64,000 nt of DNA from Streptomyces umbrinus. GTDB lineage: Bacteria > Actinomycetota > Actinomycetes > Streptomycetales > Streptomycetaceae. Under the pieces are notes generated by a model that worked only from the letters and a program-made list of their open reading frames with translations, was not told the DNA's origin and did no database searches. The position numbers were made by a program, and so were the translations under genes. This document shows positions 18,894 to 27,285 of the stretch, piece by piece; the stretch's first letter is position 1; each line of letters opens with the position of its first letter. The DNA is taken from assembly GCF_030817415.1 (NCBI RefSeq), contig NZ_JAUSZI010000002.1, positions 5,332,001-5,396,000 of the forward strand. The letters run 5' to 3'.

Positions 18894-19009
18894 CTACCCT
18901 GAACAGCGGCGAAGCCGGTACGCAACGTGACTGTCCGGGTGCGGTACGGATGCGGTGCGCGGTTGTCCGGTCCGTAGTTGTCCCGTCCGTACGCGCGAGA
19001 GGTGGGCTT

Positions 19010-19819
19010 GTGGAGGACGAGGAGGCGACGGCCGTGCTCAAGGCCGTCGGGCGTCAGATCAAGGCGTGGCGGGAAGCCGCCGGGATGCGGCAGTCGGAGT
19101 TCGGCGCCGCGATCGGGTACGGCGAGGAGATGGTCTCTTCGGTGGAGCGGGGGCGGCGGGTGCCCCAGCCGGAGTTCCTCGACAAGGCGGACGAGGTTCT
19201 CGACGCGGACGGGAAGCTCTCGGCGATGAAGAAGGACGTGGCCGAGGCCAGGTATCCCAAGAAGGTGCGGGATCTGGCGAACCTGGAGGCCGAGGCGGTC
19301 GAACTGGGAGCGTACGCCAACCACAACATGCACGGTCTGCTGCAGACGGAGACCTATGCGCGGTCGCTGTTCGCGATGAGGCGGCCGGCGTACACCGAGG
19401 ACGAGATCGACCGCCAGGTCGCAGCACGCATGGCCCGACAGTCCGTCTTCGAACGCGTACCCGCGCCACTGCTCACCTTTGTCCAGGAAGAGGTCACGCT
19501 ACGGCGGCCCATCGGAGGCAGAATGGTGCTGCGGCAACAGCTCGAACGCCTGTTGGAGGTCGGCAGGTTGAGGCACGTGGAGATCCAGGTCATGCCAACG
19601 GATCGTGAGGATCATGCGGGCATGGGCGGCCCGCTCCAACTGCTGAAACTTCAGGACGGCAAGGCGCTCGGCCACTCGGAAGGTCAGCTGCACAGTCGCC
19701 TGATCACCGATCCGAAAGAGGTTCAGATCGTCGAGATGCGCTATGGCATGATCCGGGCGCAGGCTCTCACGCCGCGGGAGTCACTGACCCTGGTCGAGAA
19801 AGTTCTGGGAGAGACATGA
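19010..19819 (+). CDS. XRE-family regulator with DUF5753
   Basis: 269 aa from GTG 19010 (GAGAGG upstream). The helix-turn-helix is at about residues 12-68 (VGRQIKAWREAAGMRQSEFG). The DUF5753 domain follows, with NHNMHGLLQTETYARSLF and IQVMPTDREDHAGM. The stop overlaps the ATG of the DUF397 gene (ATGA), so the two are translationally coupled. Relatives of WhiJ act with DUF397 (BldB-neighbour/AbaA-orfD type) partners in development and secondary metabolism. The specific target here is unknown. Confidence 0.9.
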   Translation: MEDEEATAVLKAVGRQIKAWREAAGMRQSEFGAAIGYGEEMVSSVERGRRVPQPEFLDKADEVLDADGKLSAMKKDVAEARYPKKVRDLANLEAEAVELGAYANHNMHGLLQTETYARSLFAMRRPAYTEDEIDRQVAARMARQSVFERVPAPLLTFVQEEVTLRRPIGGRMVLRQQLERLLEVGRLRHVEIQVMPTDREDHAGMGGPLQLLKLQDGKALGHSEGQLHSRLITDPKEVQIVEMRYGMIRAQALTPRESLTLVEKVLGET

Positions 19820-20037
19820 CCCCCACCGCCGCCTCCGCCGAAGCCGACTCCTCACTGGAGTGGTTCAAGAGCAGCTACAGCAGCAACGACGGCCCCGAGT
19901 GTGTCGAGGTCGCGATAGCCCAAGCCACCGCCGCCACCATCCACGTCCGCGACTCCAAGGACAAGCAGCGCTCACGGCTCACGTTCACGGGCGCCGCGTG
20001 GAGCGAGTTCGTCAGCCACGCCCGCCGCTCAGCGTGA
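19816..20037 (+). CDS. DUF397 domain protein
   Basis: 73 aa. Family hallmarks are WFKSSYSSNDGPECVEVA near residues 16-33, HVRDSKD, and the final W.EF segment (AAWSEFVSHAR). It starts within the stop codon of the XRE gene and almost certainly forms a functional pair with it. Such proteins may counteract or modulate the XRE regulator. Its 3' end overlaps by 9 bp the 3' end of the convergent LURP-one-like gene. Confidence 0.92.
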   Translation: MTPTAASAEADSSLEWFKSSYSSNDGPECVEVAIAQATAATIHVRDSKDKQRSRLTFTGAAWSEFVSHARRSA

Positions 20038-20628
20038 CTGGAGGGCGTCCAGGGCCACCGCCTGGGCGATGGCCAGGCGGCGGTCGAGGTCGGGGTTCGC
20101 CATGTCGAGTACGTAGCGGTCGCGGAGGCCGAACTTCTTGTCGACCGACATCGCCCGCTTGTCGCCCTCGGTGAAGTCGAAGTGATACGGCCATGCGAAC
20201 GGTATGAAATCGACGAGCGGCAGGAACTCCCAGACCCGGCGCAGTATGGCCACAACCCTGTTGCGCTCGCGGCCTGTTAGCTGCGTCGTGCCCGGTTGCT
20301 CCAGGCTCCACGTCGAGCGCAGCAGCGAGGCGGCGAACTCCTTGCGGAACGTGCCGATGGGGTTGCCCGTCTCGTCGCGTACGTCGTAGACGGCGCTGAC
20401 GTCGAGGAGCTGGCGGGCCTTGAAGGTGAACAGGACACTCTTCTTGGACTCGTCGGAGTAGACGGTCATCTCTTCCTTGATCGCGGTCCGTTTCTGCTGG
20501 GCGAAGGCGACGACCTCGCCCTCGGAGCCGTCCGGACGCGCCACGGTCACCACGTACCGGTTGGCCATGAAGGTCATCTTCTGCCGGACGTTGAACCGCT
20601 CGTGCGCCTGCAGTTGCATGTCGTCCAC
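20029..20628 (-). CDS. LURP-one-related / scramblase-like protein
   Basis: 199 aa. GTG 20628 has GGGAG 7 bases upstream; ATG 20619 three codons later is an alternative. The sequence has the pattern of a LURP-one beta-barrel: NVRQKMTFMANRYVV, VVAFAQQKR, VLFTFKARQLLDVSAVYDV, and a C-terminal FDFTEGDKRAMSVDKKFGLRDRYVL. The protein is cytoplasmic or peripheral to the membrane. The function of bacterial members is not established. It is convergent with the DUF397 gene and diverges from the two-component system. Confidence 0.75.
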   Translation of the reverse strand: MDDMQLQAHERFNVRQKMTFMANRYVVTVARPDGSEGEVVAFAQQKRTAIKEEMTVYSDESKKSVLFTFKARQLLDVSAVYDVRDETGNPIGTFRKEFAASLLRSTWSLEQPGTTQLTGRERNRVVAILRRVWEFLPLVDFIPFAWPYHFDFTEGDKRAMSVDKKFGLRDRYVLDMANPDLDRRLAIAQAVALDALQSR

Positions 20629-20847
20629 GTGACGTCTCCCGTTTTTTCGTCGCCTGCGCTGTGTCCTGCTGAGCCATCGTCGCCGCGACGGCCTGCCCGG
20701 ATCAGTCCTCGGAAGTCGCGGCCCGCAGCGACCTTCGGAGACGGCAGATACGGCCGATACGGCACCGGCGGCCCCCGAACAGCGCCCGCCCTGGCCGTAG
20801 TCGTCCTGTGGTTGTCCACTTTCGTCGTTCGGCGGCGCGACGCAGGG

Positions 20848-22767
20848 ATGATGCGGGCGCTCCCGGGCACTGCCTATCGTCGGGCCGTGGAACTGGACGA
20901 AGCGAAGACCGCCCGCAGCGCATGGCCGCTCCGACGCCGGCTTGTCGCCGCGTCGCCCTGGAGTCGCGGGCGGATCGCCGGCGAGACCGTACTCACCGTT
21001 GTGCTCGCCGGACTCGCCGGGCTGATCGACGCCGCGGGGGCCGGGTTCGGTGTACGGACCATCGTTGTCGTCACGGGCGTCGCCCTGCTGTCGCTGATGC
21101 GGCGCTCGCTGCCGGCGACGGTGCTGGTCGTCTCGGCGGCCGCGGCCGGGGAACTGGCCGGCGCGGCACCGCTGTTGCTCTACGCGAGCTGGTCGGCGGG
21201 CAGCCGCATCCTGAGGCCCTGGCGGGTGGTCGCCGCGTTCGGCGCAGCGTTCGTACTGCATGCCGCGGTGTCGTTCCGCAGCGAGTTCGGCGCGGGTTCC
21301 GACCTGCCACTGGCTTTCACGTTCGGGCTGAGCGCAGGCCTGTTCCTCACGCTGTCGATCGTGCCGGGGCTTGCCTCCCGCTACCGGGCGCAGCGCCACT
21401 CGCTGCTGGACGCACTGCAGCGGAACAACGTCCAACTCGTGCGCGAGCAGACGATGGTGGCACGGCAGGCGCGCCTGCTGGAGCGGGGCCGCATAGCCCG
21501 GGACATGCACGACAGCCTCGGCCACCAGCTCGCCCTGATCGCCGTGCACGCGGGCGCCCTGCAAGTCGATCCGGACCTCACCGACCGACAGCGGGAAGGC
21601 GTACGGATCCTGCGGGACGCCTCCGTCACCGCGATGGGCGAGCTGCGCGAGGCCGTCGGCATCCTCCACGAGGAGCGGGACGACAACCGGAACTGGCCCG
21701 ACGTGCGCACCAACGAGCACGGACGCACCGAACCCGGGCGCGCCGAACCCGCCGAGCCCACCGAGGCCGCCGAGCCCACCGAGGCCGCCGAGCCCGTCGA
21801 CACGGACGGCGGGCGTCCCGGCTCCCGCGCGGTCGCCGCCATCGACGGTCTTGTCGAGTCGTCCCGGGCCGCGGGCGCGGCCGTGGAACTGCTCCGGTCC
21901 GGCGCCTTCCGGCAGTTGGCGCCCGCCGCCGGTCACACGGCGTACCGCATAGCCCAGGAAGGCCTGACCAACGCCCACAAGCACGCCCCGGGCGCCCCGA
22001 TCACCCTCGCCCTGCGCTACGAGCCGGACAGCCTGGTGGTGGAGGTCGCCAACGGGCCCGCGCCTGCCGGGGCACCGGACGCCCCGGCGGTGATCAGCGG
22101 CGGCCAGGGGCTCAGGGGACTGCAGGAGCGGGCCCGGCTCATCGGCGGCATGGTGCACACCGGTCCCACCGTGGACGGCGGCTTCCGCATCGCGGGCATG
22201 CTGCCCTACAGCACAGGTGCCGGTGCCTCCCTCGGTACCGGCGCCGACACAGGGGGCGGCGAACCCCAGCCCGGCCACCCCCACGGCGCGACCTCCGTCG
22301 GCCCGTACAACGACTTTGTGGGGCAGCCCGGCACCGGCGCCGCGGACAACAGTGGAGCGGTCATCAACCGGTCCGATCCGCAAGGGGAGTTCGCCGCCAC
22401 CATGAGCAGGAAGAAGAACGTTGCCATCGGCTGCGCCGTCACCGCCGTCGTCCTCGTCGTGGGCGTTGTCGCCCTGGGAATCTGGGGGGTGAGCGCGCTG
22501 ATGGACGAGATGAACAAGGCCACGATCCCGCCGAGGGTGTACGAGTCGGCGAAGGTCGGCGACCCCGAGACCGCCGTGCAGGACAAGCTGCCCGACGAGG
22601 ACTCGGTACTGACCTCGGTCTGGGCGGACCAGGGCCCGCGGATGCCCAAGGATGCGGACTGCCGCCACTTCGCGTCCGACGACCCCGACGACACCACGAC
22701 CGTCTTCCGGTTCTGCTTCCGCGACGGAAAGCTCGTCGAGAAGCAGACCTTCAAGGACGAGAGCTGA
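20848..22767 (+). CDS. NarL-type sensor histidine kinase with extra C-terminal membrane segment
   Basis: About 639 aa. Several membrane helices occupy residues 45-175. The HisKA_3 dimerisation domain has the phosphorylated His221 in RDMHDSLGHQL. The ATPase domain has the N-box AQEGLTNAHKHA and the G-box GGQGLRGLQERARLIGG. Unusually, the protein does not end there. A Gly/Pro-rich linker of about 60 residues leads to MSRKKN (residue 519), a further membrane helix (about 524-548) and about 90 exterior residues with two cysteines. ATG 22402 could also start a separate 121-aa protein. The response regulator gene follows. The exact N-terminal start is uncertain; GTG 20887 is an alternative. Confidence 0.85.
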   Translation: MMRALPGTAYRRAVELDEAKTARSAWPLRRRLVAASPWSRGRIAGETVLTVVLAGLAGLIDAAGAGFGVRTIVVVTGVALLSLMRRSLPATVLVVSAAAAGELAGAAPLLLYASWSAGSRILRPWRVVAAFGAAFVLHAAVSFRSEFGAGSDLPLAFTFGLSAGLFLTLSIVPGLASRYRAQRHSLLDALQRNNVQLVREQTMVARQARLLERGRIARDMHDSLGHQLALIAVHAGALQVDPDLTDRQREGVRILRDASVTAMGELREAVGILHEERDDNRNWPDVRTNEHGRTEPGRAEPAEPTEAAEPTEAAEPVDTDGGRPGSRAVAAIDGLVESSRAAGAAVELLRSGAFRQLAPAAGHTAYRIAQEGLTNAHKHAPGAPITLALRYEPDSLVVEVANGPAPAGAPDAPAVISGGQGLRGLQERARLIGGMVHTGPTVDGGFRIAGMLPYSTGAGASLGTGADTGGGEPQPGHPHGATSVGPYNDFVGQPGTGAADNSGAVINRSDPQGEFAATMSRKKNVAIGCAVTAVVLVVGVVALGIWGVSALMDEMNKATIPPRVYESAKVGDPETAVQDKLPDEDSVLTSVWADQGPRMPKDADCRHFASDDPDDTTTVFRFCFRDGKLVEKQTFKDES

Positions 22768-22956
22768 CCCAAGCCCCATGAGGTGACCGCAAAGCCGCGA
22801 GGCCGCAAGGCCGTGAAGGCGCGAAGGCGCGAAACGACCCGGCCCGCGGTCGCGCCCTCGCCTCCTCACACCGTCTCCGCGACGCACCCGACCGGATCAG
22901 GGCATGATGGCGAGGCCATGCCATCCGCTTCCGACCGACACCGCGCAGGAGGCCGT

Positions 22957-23619
22957 GTGATCCGGGTCCTCGTCGCCGACGACGAGCCGCTCATCCGGGC
23001 CGGCATCAGAATGATCCTCACCTCGGCCGACGACATCGACGTGGTCGCCGAGGCGGGTGACGGCCGCGAGGCCGTGGAGAACGCCCGGGGCACGGCCGTC
23101 GACGTGGCACTGCTGGACATCCAGATGCCGGTGATGGACGGGCTCACGGCCCTGGCCGAACTGGGCCGGGTCGCGCCGAACGTACGGGTGCTGATCCTCA
23201 CCACGTTCGGCGAGCGCGACAACGTGCTGCGCGCGCTCGGCCACGGCGGCGCGGGCTTCCTGCTCAAGGACTCCGCGCCCGACGAGCTGATCCACGCGGT
23301 GCGGGCGGCAGCGGCCGGGAACGCCTATCTCTCACCGGCGGCCACCCGGCACGTGGTGGACGCCCTCTCCTCCCCCGGGGTCACCGCCCGCGCGGAGCAG
23401 GCCAGGAACCGCCTCGACGGGCTGACCGCACGGGAGCGCGATGTGCTCGCCCTGCTCGGGGAGGGCCTGTCCAACGCGGACGCGGGCAGGCGGCTGCACA
23501 TGAGCGAGGCCACCGTGAAGACGTACGTCAGCCGCATCCTGACCAAGCTCGACTGCGACAACCGGGTCCAGGCGGCCCTGCTCGCGCGCGACGCCGGTCT
23601 GCACCCGGGCGACGTCTGA
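22957..23619 (+). CDS. NarL/FixJ-family response regulator
   Basis: 220 aa from GTG 22957, with AGGAGG 4 bases before it. The receiver domain has an acidic pocket in VADDE and the phosphoacceptor Asp54 in LLDIQMPVMDG. The C-terminal LuxR helix-turn-helix begins LTARERDVLALLGEGLSNA and contains SEATVKTYVSRILTKLD. It is the partner of the upstream sensor kinase, on the same strand with a gap of about 190 bp. It should bind DNA after phosphorylation; targets are unknown. Confidence 0.93.
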   Translation: MIRVLVADDEPLIRAGIRMILTSADDIDVVAEAGDGREAVENARGTAVDVALLDIQMPVMDGLTALAELGRVAPNVRVLILTTFGERDNVLRALGHGGAGFLLKDSAPDELIHAVRAAAAGNAYLSPAATRHVVDALSSPGVTARAEQARNRLDGLTARERDVLALLGEGLSNADAGRRLHMSEATVKTYVSRILTKLDCDNRVQAALLARDAGLHPGDV

Positions 23620-23707
23620 CGGGTCCCACGACGTCCGACCGGTCCCGCGGTGCCGGCCCGTCCCTCGGCGCGGCTCACGTTTTCGTGGGCCGTCTCGTCA
23701 TAGGGGC

Positions 23708-24130
23708 ATGAACACGAAAATCCGGTACGCCAACCTCGGCTTTCTGGCCGTGACCGCGCTGTACACAGGCGCCTGGGCCTACTTCTCGCCGAAGGAGTGG
23801 CACGCGAGCTTTCCCGGCTTCGGACTGAGCTGGCTGCCCCAGCTCGGCCCGTACAACGAGCACCTTGCCAAGGACGCCGGGGCCATGTTCCTGGCGCTGG
23901 CGATTCTCACCGCCATCACCCTGGGTTCCGTACGGAACACCCGGCTCGTGCAGACCACGGGCGCGGTGTGGCTGGTCTTCAACGTGCTGCACCTCAGCTA
24001 CCACATGCAGCATCTCGGGATGTACGGGACGCGCGACCAGGTGCTCAACGTCGTCCTGCTGACGGCGCTGGTGCTGTCGTCCGCCCTTCTCCTCGTGCCG
24101 GTGCTCCCCGGACGGCGAGGGGACACATGA
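23708..24130 (+). CDS. Small four-helix membrane protein
   Basis: 140 aa with four hydrophobic segments (about residues 9-27, 58-76, 84-103 and 110-132). It contains the mildly acidic loop SPKEWHASFPGFGLSWLPQLG and histidines in LHLSYHMQHLGMYG. No family is recognised with confidence; proteins like it are annotated only as hypothetical membrane proteins. It is 67 bp upstream of the NmrA-like gene on the same strand and may be cotranscribed with the ECF41 locus. Confidence 0.7.
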   Translation: MNTKIRYANLGFLAVTALYTGAWAYFSPKEWHASFPGFGLSWLPQLGPYNEHLAKDAGAMFLALAILTAITLGSVRNTRLVQTTGAVWLVFNVLHLSYHMQHLGMYGTRDQVLNVVLLTALVLSSALLLVPVLPGRRGDT

Positions 24131-24197
24131 TGACGTACGGGATCAGGATTGACAGGGACAAGGCGGACAGGAACACGGCTGAAGAAGGAGGTCCGTC

Positions 24198-25004
24198 ATG
24201 CGGATCGCGGTAGCGGGCGGGACCGGGCTGGTCGGGCGGTACGTGGTCGACGAGCTGGTCGCCGCAGGGCACGAACCGGTGGTACTGGCCAGGTCGCGGG
24301 GTGTGGACCTCGTCTCGGGCGCCGGACTCGACGCCGCCATGACGGGCGTGGAGGCCGTCGTCGACGTCAGCAACGTGCAGACCACCAGCGCCAAGAAGTC
24401 GATCTCGTTCTTCGAGAGCGTCGCCCGGAACCTCCTGGGCGCCGAGGCCCGGGCCGGCGTACGGCACCACGTGGCCCTGTCGATCGTCGGCCTCGAACAG
24501 GTCGGCCTCGGCTACTACAAGGGGAAACTGTGCCAGGAGGAGGTCGTGGCCAAGGACGGCCCGACGCCGTGGACGATCATGCGGGCCACGCAGTTCCTGG
24601 AGTTCCCGCAGCAGGTCCTCGACCGGATGCCGGGCCCGGTCGCGATGGTGCCCCGGATGCGTACGCAGCCGGTAGCGGCCCGCGAGGTCGCCCAGCATCT
24701 CGTGCGGCTCGTCCTCGGGCCGCCCCAGGGCATGGCGCCGGAGCTCGCCGGACCGCGGGTCGAGGAACTCGTGGACATGGTGCGCAAGGTGCTGCGGGCC
24801 GGGGGCCGGCGCAAGCTGCTGGTGCCGGTCACGCTCCCCGGCGCCGTCGGGAAGGCCATGAAGGGCGGCGGCAACCTGCCGACCGGACCAGGGTCCCGCG
24901 GCACCCAGACCTTCGACGAGTGGCTCACCGAGAACGTCCGGCACATCGCGCACGACGCGCACCACGGGCAAGGGCCCGACGGGCGCCCCGGAGAGGGAGG
25001 CTGA
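24198..25004 (+). CDS. NmrA-like NAD(P)-binding oxidoreductase (ECF41 partner)
   Basis: 268 aa, atypical SDR. The Rossmann motif GGTGLVGR is at residues 7-14. There is no YxxxK motif at the usual place, but YYKGKLCQEE preserves Y..K spacing. An AAGG-rich ribosome site (GAAGGAGG) precedes the ATG. It lies 7 bp upstream of the frameshifted ECF41-type sigma gene. ECF41 sigma factors are known to be encoded beside COE proteins (decarboxylase, oxidoreductase or epimerase), and this gene fits the oxidoreductase/epimerase kind. The substrate is unknown. Confidence 0.82.
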   Translation: MRIAVAGGTGLVGRYVVDELVAAGHEPVVLARSRGVDLVSGAGLDAAMTGVEAVVDVSNVQTTSAKKSISFFESVARNLLGAEARAGVRHHVALSIVGLEQVGLGYYKGKLCQEEVVAKDGPTPWTIMRATQFLEFPQQVLDRMPGPVAMVPRMRTQPVAAREVAQHLVRLVLGPPQGMAPELAGPRVEELVDMVRKVLRAGGRRKLLVPVTLPGAVGKAMKGGGNLPTGPGSRGTQTFDEWLTENVRHIAHDAHHGQGPDGRPGEGG

Positions 25005-25011
25005 GCAGTCC

Positions 25012-26026
25012 ATGCCCATCCCGCCCGGGTCCGAGCAGAGCCCCGATGCCGACACGGACCCCGGTCCCGACCTTGGTCCCGACCCCAGGCCCGACCCCGG
25101 TCCCAGCCTCGGTTCCCTCATGGCCGAGCGGCGCCGGCTGCTCAACCTCGGCTACCGGATGCTCGGTTCGGTGCAGGAACGCCGAGGACGTCGTACAGGA
25201 GACGTACGCCCGCTGGTACGCCCTGTCAGAACCGCAGCAGCAGGCGATCGTCACCCCGCTGGCGTGGCTGACCCGGGTCGCCTCGCGGATCTGCCTCGAC
25301 CAGCTCGCCTCCGCACGGGTCCGCCGTGAGCGCTACACCGGGGAGTGGCTGCCCGAGCCGGTCAGGGGCGGCACCACCTGGACCAGCGCTGCCGGGGCGG
25401 GGCGGACGAGCGGGACGGGCGGGGACGATCCCGCCGACCGGATCACGCTCGACGAGTCGGTCAGCATGGGCATGCTCGTGGTCCTGGACTCGGTCACGCC
25501 CGCGGAACGCGTCGCCTTCGTCCTGCACGACGTCTTCGGCACGCCGTTCGCCGAGATCGCCGAGACGGTGGGCCGCTCCCCCGCGGCCTGCCGCCGGCTC
25601 GCCTCCTCGGCCCGCCGGCGTCTCGCCGAGCGGCGGCCCGTCGGCGGTACGACGACGGAACACCGGCAGGTCGTCTCCGCGTTCCGCGCGGCGTGCGAGA
25701 CCGGTGACCTCGACTCGCTGGTCGCCCTGCTGGACCCCGCCGTCCAGTCGCGCAGCGACGGAGGCGGCAAGGTGCGCTCGGCGCTGCGCCCGGTCACCGG
25801 CGCGGACAAGGTGGCGCGCTTCCTCCTCGGCCTTCTGCGCAGGGAGCCGGACGTGGAACTCGTCGAGGACGACATCAACGGCGCCCCCGGCGTCACGGTC
25901 GCCATCGCCGGTACGACCATCGCCGTCCTCGCCGCCGACGTCCGCGACGGCCTGATCACCGACCTGTGGCTCGTGGTCAACCCGGACAAACTCCACGCGT
26001 GGGCCGATGCGCCAAGGACTCCTTAG
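25012..26026 (+). pseudogene. ECF41-type sigma factor (SigJ-like), single-base frameshift
   Basis: Two frames together encode one complete protein. The first starts at ATG 25012 (or 25120, MAERRRLLNLGYRML) and runs to SVQ. The second resumes at NAEDVVQETYARWY. One extra base at about 25176-25179 (CAGGAACGCC) causes the shift. Regions sigma-2 and sigma-4 (TPAERVAFVLHDVFG) are recognisable, followed by the SnoaL-like domain with the ECF41 signatures WLPEP, DGGGK and NPDKL. The extra N-terminal stretch is a degenerate proline repeat. Either the gene is inactive in this strain or the base is a sequencing error. Confidence 0.82.
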
Positions 26027-26172
26027 CCGGTGTCCTACGGGGTGATCGCTTGTGGTCCGTTCATGGGGCGGGGCCGGTTCGACGACGGGATCGCCGGCGC
26101 CGATCTGGTCCGATCCACGCCGCTGCGCTCGCCGTCCGCGCCCGCGACGACAACCTCCGTGGATCGATGCGG

Positions 26173-26319
26173 CTAGCACCAGCAAGTGACCGCGTTGCAG
26201 CACGGCACCTGCTGTTGCGGCGGAGGCACCTGCTGCGCCGACGGGGAGCACATGCTCGGCAGCGACAGCAGGAAGATGACCGCCGCGAGGACCTCCACGA
26301 AGAGTACGAACTTGCGCAT
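26173..26319 (-). CDS. 48-aa cysteine-rich membrane or secreted peptide
   Basis: A very short gene read directly from the sequence. The ATG at 26319 has GGAGGG 8 bases upstream. Residues 1-22 are basic then strongly hydrophobic (MRKFVLFVEVLAAVIFLLSL), like a signal anchor. Cys24 could be a processing or lipidation point but lacks a clear lipobox. A proline/glutamine linker leads to the C-terminal motif PCCNAVTCWC, giving five cysteines in total. It lies 16 bp downstream of the DUF6338 gene and is the last gene of the CHAT operon. The function is unknown. Confidence 0.65.
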   Translation of the reverse strand: MRKFVLFVEVLAAVIFLLSLPSMCSPSAQQVPPPQQQVPCCNAVTCWC

Positions 26320-26335
26320 CGGCGTTTCCCTCCGC

Positions 26336-27010
26336 TCAGCCGGGCCCCGCCGTCGGCGGTGGTCCCGTCTCGATCAGCCGTATGAGCGCGCCGGGCACGA
26401 TGACCGTCGCCGCCGCAGAGGCCCGCCGCTCACCGTCTTTCGGCGTGAGGGCGATGGGTCTGCTCAGCGCGATGTCCCGCATCCCGGTGTCCGTGTCACG
26501 GGAGACCCGCTCGAAGTAGCCCTCGACCCGCAGCCCGTCCTGGAGATGCACGGCGACGAACCGCCGCGTCTCCACCCGCGCCCCGTGCTCGTCCCGCCCG
26601 TAGCACGGGGACGTGAGCACCCCGTGCCACACCGTCCCCGGCCGTGCCCGGTTCCCCGTCGCGTACGCCGTGCGTCCCCCGAGTACGTGTCCGAGCCCCG
26701 CGCACAGCGCCGCGCTGATCCCGAGGACCAGTGCCCCCGTGGCCAGCGCGGCCCACGGATGCTCGACGAGCGCACGCCGCCCCGCCGTCAGCTGCTCCAA
26801 CGTCAGCAGCGCGCTCCACACCTCGGCGAGCGCGAACACGCCGAGCGCGGCGGCGAGCGTGCTGGACGCCCCCGCGGCCACCATCTCGGCCACCTCACGC
26901 CCGGGGCTGAGCGCCTCGCGCGGCGTACGCCGCTCGTAGCCGAAGAGGTACAGGTAGCCGGGGGTGGCGGCGAGCAGCACCGCGAGGAGGCCTACGAGCG
27001 TGCTGGGCAC
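26336..27010 (-). CDS. DUF6338-like membrane protein
   Basis: 224 aa. An N-terminal helix (about residues 4-24) ends in GYLYLFGYERRTPREALSPG, and two more helices lie near 45-65 and 90-112. A cytoplasmic beta-rich part follows (VWHGVLTSPCYGRDEHG, VAVHLQDGLRVEGYFE). This layout resembles the DUF6338 family, whose function is unknown. It lies between the 62-aa acidic protein and the 48-aa Cys-rich peptide, all on the minus strand downstream of the CHAT gene. Confidence 0.68.
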   Translation of the reverse strand: MPSTLVGLLAVLLAATPGYLYLFGYERRTPREALSPGREVAEMVAAGASSTLAAALGVFALAEVWSALLTLEQLTAGRRALVEHPWAALATGALVLGISAALCAGLGHVLGGRTAYATGNRARPGTVWHGVLTSPCYGRDEHGARVETRRFVAVHLQDGLRVEGYFERVSRDTDTGMRDIALSRPIALTPKDGERRASAAATVIVPGALIRLIETGPPPTAGPG

Positions 27011-27070
27011 GGGCCACGTCCGCGGGAGGCGGGTGAGACCTGCCCGTACAGCTCGGGGACAAGCGTCGGC

Positions 27071-27259
27071 TCACAGGGGCGCGGAGAACGGCTCGGGCAG
27101 CTCCAGATCCTCGTCGTCGTCCTCGGGCTGCCTGGCCTGAGTGTGGCCGCGGATCGCCTCGTCCTGATCAGGCGTCCCCGGCTCGACACTCTCTTCCGGC
27201 TCGTCCCCTCCCTCCTGTACGGCACGCTGTACACCACCGTCACCACGGGTCTCCCCCAT
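27071..27259 (-). CDS. 62-aa acidic small protein
   Basis: Small ORF with a good ribosome site (GGGAGGGA) 7 bases before ATG 27259. The product is strongly acidic and hydrophilic: EEGGDEPEESVEP is followed by EDDDEDLELPEPFSAPL at the end. It is predicted to be largely disordered. It starts 26 bp after the CHAT gene stop and is followed by the DUF6338 gene. Its size, charge and operon position would suit an adaptor or a protease substrate, but that is speculation. Confidence 0.6.
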   Translation of the reverse strand: MGETRGDGGVQRAVQEGGDEPEESVEPGTPDQDEAIRGHTQARQPEDDDEDLELPEPFSAPL

Positions 27260-27285
27260 CTGTCTTCCCTCCCCGGCCGCCGGAC

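Noticed and set aside
20629..22887. A long minus-strand frame opposite the histidine kinase, continuous with the LURP-one-like gene
   Set aside because: Only the last 199 codons have family motifs and a ribosome site. The rest is low-complexity antisense of the kinase.
25050..25119. Proline-codon repeats before the ECF41 sigma factor as a separate gene
   Set aside because: They are in frame with ATG 25012 and look like a degenerate N-terminal extension; translation may simply start at ATG 25120.
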